A stretch of 64,000 nucleotides of DNA from Chloranthus sessilifolius. Its lineage: Eukaryota > Streptophyta > Magnoliopsida > Chloranthales > Chloranthaceae. Both the position numbers and the translations under genes were made by a program. This document shows positions 59,981 to 64,000 of this stretch, in pieces; the first letter of the stretch is position 1, and every line of letters begins with the position of its first letter. Location: contig CM037584.1 of NCBI GenBank assembly GCA_021018995.1, forward strand, positions 45,087,811 to 45,151,810. Reading direction: 5' to 3'. Under the pieces are notes generated by a model. That model was not told where the DNA came from. It searched no databases and saw only the letters and a program-made list of their open reading frames with translations.

Positions 59981-62900
59981 TGTATATCATGAATGTCTGC
60001 AATTAACTAGAATTTTTAACACCTAATAGACACATTTTCTGATTGTAGATGAGTTTGACGAAGGCAATGATAAATATGAAAGACTTTGAAAATCTTCAGC
60101 TTTGTAAATGAAAGATATCATGGTGCTTCATTGACCAATGCAATCCATCATATTTGTACATCCACGATATTTGATTACTACAATCAGATTTCAGTAATAA
60201 GCAAAGACTCATCCGTGTTATTTTATCCTTCAATTAACAAACAAGAAAAGGGCATATAACACATAAGTTATCCATTCTACAGTCCAAAAAATTTAAGTAA
60301 AAGAAGAACATTATTGTTATGCCTCAAAATAAGTACTATGTCAAAATATTATCTAATGGACCTAAAAATAGTATTGGACACTATGAGGATATGCATATCA
60401 CTAATCTCAACATATTCCGAGAGTGGGAAAGAAAACTACAGAATCATAAACTCATCATAAGAAAGGAGGCCCCTAGGTTCTTACCAAAGGCTTGATGCAA
60501 AGAAGGCACTTATAGGAATCACACATGTCGCATATCTGCAAAACCAAGAAAAGCATGTAAAAGGAAGACAGCAGATATAAAATGAAACAAATAAATAAAT
60601 AAACAAAGATGCATTCTGATAACCTTACATTTCAAATGTCATCTTGACAGGTGTTACGACCTGTTTGATTAAATGAATAAAGAGTGTTAGGCAAAATTAT
60701 GTATAATTAAACAATGAAAAAGGCGTTTGCATTGGAATAACTGCAAAAACAGAAAGATTATGTTGTCTATTCCAATCTGGCAATTAAGTAATTGCATTTA
60801 TCCTTCTGTTGTGTCATTGATCATCAGTAAAATTGCTATCATAAATTTAAATTTTAATATAAAAATAAATGTAAAAAAAAAGGATATTGCTGCATTTTTT
60901 TATGAAAGGAAATTCATTAAGCAAAATGAAAATACAACGAGATCAACCCTGAGCAAGGAGCAAAGGGTGAGAAAGGTAAAAACAAAATAGAAAAATGGTA
61001 AATAACACCCCAGGTAACTGGGAAGCAGAACAACCCAACGATTAAGCATCCATCGGGATCAAAATGATTTGTCACATTCAAGGGTTGCTCAAAGAAAGAA
61101 AATCAGAATCCTTGTGCTACAAGATAGACCAATGGAAGTTTGTCAAGCATCCAATTGTCCATCTTGACGCATTTTGCTGCTAAACTGAGACTCCTCTCTT
61201 AGCAAATAGATGAAACTTTTGGAACCCTGAGACTTATGCCCAGTTGAATCTCCATCCATCTCCTAGCTCCTAGGAATTCTCTATCCCTACAATTAGAGAA
61301 GCTGAGATGTTAGGAACCTCCTTCCCCTATTTTTAGCAAACCTCAATTCAACAGCCTCTCAATCCTAGCTTTAAAAAATCTCCATGGAATCATCCACTTG
61401 AAGACCCCCTTTCATACTTCTACAGTTCTACTCCTTTCTCTTATTTAAATTTCAAGTACTCTTTTATTTTGACCTATCCTTGTCTCCCATTTGAGTTGTT
61501 ACTTTGTTGAAAATATTGCAAAGTAAGGTTCAGAAAGGTTCAAAACGTGGATCATTGCCTTAGGCAAAGGGGAGGTTTTGCCCACCTTGGGGCTTATTTC
61601 TACGTTTCTTTTACATTTATCTTGGTCGTCACTCCATCCGAATGATGAGTACACGACCTAGATAGTGGTCACATTACATAAGGCAAGCCTATGAGAAAGA
61701 GCTTCGCCACTTTCATTTACTGTTTCCTAGTATTGTTTGTTGTTTATTTGCACGTCTATTATTCTAGTTAAGCCCATAGTAGAGACCGAGTACTCGTGGA
61801 CGCAACAGGTGTCCACAAACACTTCACGTTGCGTAACTGGGTCCCTTGCCTAGCTTTTCAGGTCTGTAGACCGGGAGTCAATTCAATACAATTGAAGTTT
61901 CCCGACTTGACCTAGAAAACTGGGTGGTGGCCCCATGGCTGAGCCTTCATAGGCCAAAGCCCTTCGGGCAAGTATAAGTCCCTCCCTTCATACCTCTCTT
62001 AAATAACATGTTTTTAGCTCCTTTTTTTAATTGAAAAGAATAAAAAACGACACCATAGAATTTTTTTGTGATTTTTCTGGCCAAGATATGGCCAAAAATA
62101 ATAATAAATCACTGGCTATTTTAGCCATATTTTTTCCTTCTTTTTTTTAACCGTGCATGACACCACTGCAATTCCATCAAAACCAAATCGGTTTGTGGGG
62201 TTTAGCAGTCGGATTAGACAGTTTAAAGGTCATGTCCGGTTCTTTGCGTATTAAGGCTTTCTGTTGCAGTTCCAATCCAACCAGGTCGAACCAGTAGGCC
62301 CGGTCCAGCTTTTAAAACACTGACAAAGAGCAATGTCAGTGGTAGGAATCTGAAACCAACATGTTGTTCTCACTTCAGGATCTTGCTCCTCTTCCTGCAT
62401 CCTCATTCCTATTGATACACCAAGTATAACAATTGAGTTTATCAATTTTATCAATTTTGTCCTAATTGTATGACACTTCTACAATCTAAATGTTTCAAAA
62501 TTGAATAAACAAAAATCATTAAATAAGTTGATTTCCTTATTATACTATATACTTATAACATAGAAGTACATATTTGATATTTTAATATTAATATTTTGTA
62601 GAGAAGTTTCCCAGTCACTATTGCCTCCTGAGTATTTTGAAATTGTCCCATCCCCACTTCCGGAAACAAATGTTGCCCTGATGCGTTTGGCTTGCTATAG
62701 CGCAGGATTTCTATATTTCTTTTTGTTTTTTTGTTTCTTAAATATTTGCTGGCACTGCTGCCTTAGTGCCACCGATCAAAAAAAATAAACAAAGATCATT
62801 CTATCAACAAAAAAAAACATAATTCTAGCAAATAAAACAATTTCAACAACGTTAAACTTTCAAGCTATGGAAATTATAGTAATCTTGATCGACAATATTT

Positions 62901-63571
62901 TGTAGGGGGTCGGTCTTGGAATTATTGAGAACGGTCAAACTACTTTAGGGGTGACACAGCCAGTTCTCTTCATTGTCAAAGAGAAATTAATGAAGCTAAA
63001 ATGGTAAGAAAAGCCAAACCCTTGGTCTGTAAAATCTTAAACAATGGCATACATTTGTTTAATCATACAAAAATTAATGCCATCATCATCGCCTTGTGCT
63101 ATCTATTTGAGGTCGTCTTCTTTGCAAGTATTATTTTTCAACTCATTTTGTTCATAAGCTAAACTCTTTGTTACTCCACAGTCCATGTTGTTTCTCAATA
63201 TTTCTCTAAAATTCTTTATTGGTCTTCCTCTTCTCCTCCTTCCTTGTCATTCTCTAGTTTCAATCCTCTGCAAAGGGGTTGCTTCAAGTCTCCATTGGAC
63301 ATGCCCAAACCATCTCATGTGAAAAGGAAAAACAAAAATCTAGTAATGAATAAATGAAGCTTAGGCTCTTAAACATGCATAAAGTAATGATTGCAATGAA
63401 GCTAGAAAATGGATGAGAATCTAAGTAACAAATGATAATTAGAAGGTTAATTACAAAATGTACCTTAAGAACGCGAACAAGAATGAATGCTACAGCGCCA
63501 GAGAATCCCATGTGAATCATAGTAAGTGTAATAGGAAATGGAAAATTGAAATATTTTGGAGAGAGAACCCA
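40491..63571 (-). CDS. Sugar-phosphate/phosphate translocator-like transporter (partial, 8 exons)
   Basis: This is a member of the plant triose-phosphate/nucleotide-sugar transporter superfamily, closest by recalled sequence to the Arabidopsis At3g17430/At1g48230 group. It is a multi-pass membrane antiporter whose substrate cannot be read from sequence. Minus-strand exons are 63464-63571, 60629-60660, 60485-60535, 59649-59710, 59295-59556, 57107-57372, 56875-56972 and 40491-40676. All introns are GT..AG, codon phases join without a break, and they give 354 residues plus a TGA stop at 40491-40493. Landmarks: FPFPITLTMIHMGFSGA in the first exon here, GNTAYLHISVAFIQMLKALM, GIFAEALRLVLTQ, NFSIFLVIGRTGAVTIRVAG, and a hydrophilic tail with EDAPLIPSSR. 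About 28 N-terminal residues should lie on an exon to the right of the window. The last intron is 16.2 kb. Confidence 0.93.
40912..41064. mobile_element. Short hAT MITE (153 bp)
   Basis: Ends CAAGGATCAAAATACCCG and (complement) CATGGTTCAAAATTTCGG. A perfect 8-bp target duplication catgggat flanks it (40904-40911 and 41065-41072). It is the smallest member of the family and lies 235 bp inside the last intron of the transporter. Confidence 0.92.
41073..41809. other. Intron sequence, no feature recognised
   Basis: Ordinary AT-rich intron sequence of the transporter. Short open frames here have no recognisable domain. Confidence 0.5.
41810..42110. repeat. Single arm of the foldback MULE-like repeat
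   Basis: Matches one arm of the family at 31390-32452 and 38237-38760: ATAGGGTACCTCTGTTCGTG, CCCATTGATTTGGATGGATCA, CACCCCGATCTTCCACACAAA and ATGTGTCACAGATCCCC. No opposing arm is present, so this is a fragment or an old half-deleted copy. Confidence 0.55.
42111..43259. other. Intron sequence, possible LINE 5' part
   Basis: No domain is assigned. The plus-strand stretch just before 43260 could be the end of an L1 ORF1 because the endonuclease domain of LINE 2 follows in the same orientation, but no ORF1 motif was identified. Confidence 0.35.
43384..43791 (+). pseudogene. LINE 2 endonuclease fragment
   Basis: Plus-strand translation shows DIELLQETKLQKL-like sequence (about 43445-43490) and GEFNVI at about 43748, both conserved in plant L1 endonucleases. 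A segment of about 40 bp with GTCAGACATCGAGTTATTGC occurs twice in tandem (43384-43427 and 43428-43467). Confidence 0.75.
44230..45480. repeat. AT-rich minisatellites inside the hAT element
   Basis: Three blocks are visible. The first is a GTAGATCTACC palindromic repeat (44230-44390). The second has irregular repeats of ATGGGTCACATATAATTAAAA (44390-45130), including inverted copies near 44905-44990. The third has about 30-bp units AAAATTATAATAATATCAAATAAAT (45170-45480). They separate the left end from the transposase. Confidence 0.85.
45597..48814 (+). pseudogene. hAT transposase (BED finger, DUF659, hATC), broken
   Basis: Starting at ATG 45597, the product has a BED zinc finger (CKLCEKKLLGGGITRLNEHL, about 45676-45735), a linker, a DUF659 domain (CTIMCDGWTGPTKKSLINFL at 46439-46500; VVTDNAANYKAAG at about 46629) and a central segment (CAAAYCVDLILEDLGK, 46710-46755; RFATQFLALQSLARY, about 46880). 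The hATC dimerisation region follows (PADWWMHYGG, SSNCERNWSTFSLIHTKTRNRL, 47780-47935), then an acidic, glycine-rich tail. Introns are apparent at about 47268-47360 and before 47715. Damage includes stops at 45621 and 46406, frameshifts near 45985 and 46695, stops near 47248, 47562, 48446 and 48518. Confidence 0.92.
47265..47503 (+). repeat. Tandem 129-bp duplication of a transposase intron-exon unit
   Basis: Copy 1 is 47265-47393 and copy 2 starts at 47394; they are almost identical. Each holds an intron (GTATAACATG...TGTGTAG) and a following short exon beginning CACACTACTTGAATCC. Near identity points to a recent event. Confidence 0.93.
49424..49518 (+). repeat. Duplicate of LINE 2 segment 43697-43790
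   Basis: About 94 bp with GGTTAGGAGCGCAT, CCTTAGCCCATGGTG and CGTATGAGAAAAAAGGTGGG occurs on both sides of the hAT element, at 43697-43790 and 49424-49518. It is much longer than the 8-bp target duplication, so the LINE already had a tandem duplication here. Confidence 0.85.
49519..49995 (+). pseudogene. LINE 2 endonuclease end and RT entry
   Basis: Plus-strand remnants include KIKESDIEEELARL and SNEEKNVWTPDTEAKF, then FDLKKAYDYVDWSFLYYA near 49945-49995, which is the start of an L1 RT palm. The link to KKAYDYVDWSFL lacks the usual RT N-terminal block, so a deletion lies at about 49930. Sequence switches to the gypsy remnant right after 49995. Confidence 0.75.
50028..50661 (-). repeat. Truncated 3' LTR of gypsy remnant
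   Basis: Matches the right LTR from its GGCTAGGGTCCAGTCCG segment to the terminal TGTCA, with an internal deletion corresponding to about 53047-53146. Immediately left of it, 50002-50028 is an inverted piece of the element's own gag. Confidence 0.85.
50969..52237 (-). pseudogene. Gypsy gag remnant with zinc knuckle
   Basis: The minus strand from 52237 begins MSMSEIADVIRDIKAELCAI, followed by a retrotransposon-gag region (VPVDRFLKSIRNEVPDFEG near 52060, YKVRLVKTKLEGNAKIF near 51900) and a zinc knuckle CLKCQGFGHFAYQC (about 51690-51730). An open part (51622-50969) is rich in SHFESH and THD repeats and ends in RLNDLVAFTCGREFLVYEMKRVNKL. The frame is interrupted several times upstream. Confidence 0.82.
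52420..53284 (-). repeat. 5' LTR of gypsy remnant (865 bp)
   Basis: On the plus strand it starts TGACGCGGGACAG and ends CTCCCGTCA. The primer site complement TCTCTGATACCAAAA precedes it directly. LINE 2 sequence resumes at 53285. Confidence 0.88.
53286..53520 (+). pseudogene. LINE 2 reverse transcriptase C-terminal segment
   Basis: Plus-strand TTYLGFLLCTRKTKKALWDL followed by QRKLASWKGYLSSFVRRVLTFVKS (about 53335-53490) corresponds to the YLGLPLG and LSFGGRVTLIKS block of plant L1 elements. Confidence 0.88.
53578..54049. mobile_element. hAT-type MITE inside LINE 2 (472 bp)
   Basis: Terminal inverted repeats CAGTGTTAC and GTAACACTG with a perfect 8-bp target duplication gttgaaac (53570-53577 and 54050-54057). 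Subterminal words such as TGGCACTTGG, TTGGCACC and CACGTG are arranged symmetrically. No coding capacity. The termini differ from the CATGGNTCAAAA family. Confidence 0.93.
54058..55530 (+). pseudogene. LINE 2 zf-RVT and RNase H tail
   Basis: Plus strand after the MITE: GKGDRIRF, VKWLDEKPLCLQFP (about 54210-54290), then the zf-RVT block SPSKMFLWRTVIKKILMGNR and LINRGI (54575-54660) and CPNAQEIWRYF (about 54700). Further on, SWVKELKIIQCMQI and a decayed RNase H (54950-55500) end near 55500 with HITSVHIDV-like sequence. Many stops. Confidence 0.75.
55531..56228. other. Intron sequence, no feature recognised
   Basis: AT-rich intron sequence between the 3' end of LINE 2 and the next MITE. A plus-strand piece near 55690-55800 resembles a very short copia RNase H remnant (ANFSVEAEYRAMALTS-like), too small to annotate as an element. 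Confidence 0.45.
56234..56735. mobile_element. hAT-type MITE, GGTTTGG-rich
   Basis: The left end CAGGGCTGTGTATTTTTTGG and right end (complement near TACCTGTGTATTCGGCTCGG) are imperfect inverted repeats. Subterminal GGTTTGGTTT, CGGTTCGG and their complements are densely repeated. No target duplication could be fixed. It lies just inside the donor end of the giant intron. Confidence 0.7.
58053..58421. mobile_element. Tourist-like (PIF/Harbinger) MITE (369 bp)
   Basis: Long terminal inverted repeats of about 65 bp, starting GGCTGCGTATGGCATAG and, complemented, GGCTGTGAATGGCATAG, with a TTA target duplication (58050-58052 and 58422-58424). Both arms contain CTAGCCCCTGCCA and CAGAGTTCACCTGC. It lies in the transporter intron between the exons at 57372 and 59295. 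Confidence 0.9.
59942..59975. repeat. (TA)n microsatellite
   Basis: About 17 TA dinucleotides in the 774-bp intron between exons 60485-60535 and 59649-59710 of the transporter. Confidence 0.95.
60661..63463 (-). other. 2.8-kb transporter intron with unassigned repeats
   Basis: Bounded by donor AAG|GTACATTT (63464/63463) and acceptor CAAACAG|GTCG (60661/60660). A segment with GAGTACTCGTGGACGCAACA and nearby GC-richer text (about 61550-62000) has the style of dispersed repeat DNA but no domain or termini were identified. An AT-rich stretch with TTCATTAAGCAAAATG (about 60890-60930) may be a LINE tail. Confidence 0.6.
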
Positions 63572-64000
63572 CTGTAAATGAATGAGAACAGATACATTGT
63601 TCAAAGACCTATTTCACTCAGATATGCATATTTTATAAATAATAAAAATAAAATGTTATATACAACTACAGATCATAAGAAATATTCTACAATATGTTCA
63701 GTTGACAGAACGATGCAGCCAATAAACAATAACAAAATAATATCTAGAAAAGAGGTAAAAATTCACAAACTGAGACGAATTAGTGCACCCCTTTCCTTTT
63801 CTCATAATGGGTTTAATGAGATTCACTTAGTTGTAGTTATAAAAATGCTACCCAGGCTCATGGAACCAAAATATCATTAATTCATTATACAAGTATTGGA
63901 ATCTTGTTCATTCAAATTCAAATGAAATGCATCCCATTTGACATGAATCATAAGAACATCAACGCAAAGTTACTTGAATGGCCTCCAATTGGAAGATGAT
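63572..64000 (-). other. Start of next transporter intron
   Basis: Sequence upstream (minus strand) of the first exon seen, whose acceptor TTTTACAG|TGG... is at 63572/63571 by family fit and phase. No further exon is recognised up to the window edge, so the N-terminal exon lies outside. Confidence 0.7.

Noticed and set aside
61550..62000. GC-richer text suggestive of organellar or rRNA-derived insertion
   Set aside because: No rRNA, tRNA or plastid gene motif could be matched; left as unassigned repeat-like intron sequence.

Overview
This window comes from the nuclear genome of a flowering plant with a repeat-rich genome. The evidence is two recognisable plant host genes (one intronless, one with many introns) set in a dense, nested mixture of Ty1/copia and Ty3/gypsy LTR retrotransposons, L1-type LINEs, hAT transposons and MITEs. 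I see no bacterial, organellar or viral gene and cannot name the species.

Host genes. (1) An intact, intronless 3-ketoacyl-CoA synthase (minus strand, coding 26280-27800), the condensing enzyme of very-long-chain fatty-acid elongation, closest by eye to the KCS4/KCS9 group. A MITE sits just upstream of its candidate TATA box. (2) Eight exons of a sugar-phosphate/phosphate translocator-like membrane transporter (minus strand, 63571 down to the stop codon at 40491). All exon phases and GT/AG borders fit. The first coding exon lies beyond the right edge. Its last intron (40677-56874, 16.2 kb) holds an L1 LINE, a 5.6-kb hAT transposon, a gag-only gypsy remnant and several MITEs.

Layout. 1-804: unassigned, LTR-like. 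805-11145: a copia element split by a second copia element in opposite orientation (2992-8337) with a perfect 5-bp target duplication. 11314-about 18700: an L1 LINE (minus strand) interrupted by a GC-rich block and an LTR-internal-LTR-internal-LTR multimer (13714-17394). 19118-21233: a non-coding copia-like element with two LTRs. 22266-25800: hAT-family MITEs and a decayed, tandemly duplicated hAT transposase. 26280-28060: the KCS gene and promoter. 28070-39100: MITEs, a MULE-like foldback repeat family and two larger non-coding hAT elements. 40491-64000: the transporter gene with its transposon-filled introns.

Two patterns stand out. First, six to seven DNA elements share a terminal consensus near CATGGNTCAAAATNTCGG; five with both ends preserved have 8-bp target duplications (four perfect, one 7/8), and the one at 43792-49398 still carries a recognisable but broken BED-finger/DUF659/hATC transposase. 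This looks like one hAT family with a coding member and non-autonomous derivatives. Second, the 13.7-17.4 kb array is best read as a multimer of a small non-autonomous LTR element (LTRs about 1.0 kb, internal part about 0.32 kb). Its LTRs contain extra copies of their own primer-site/LTR junction.
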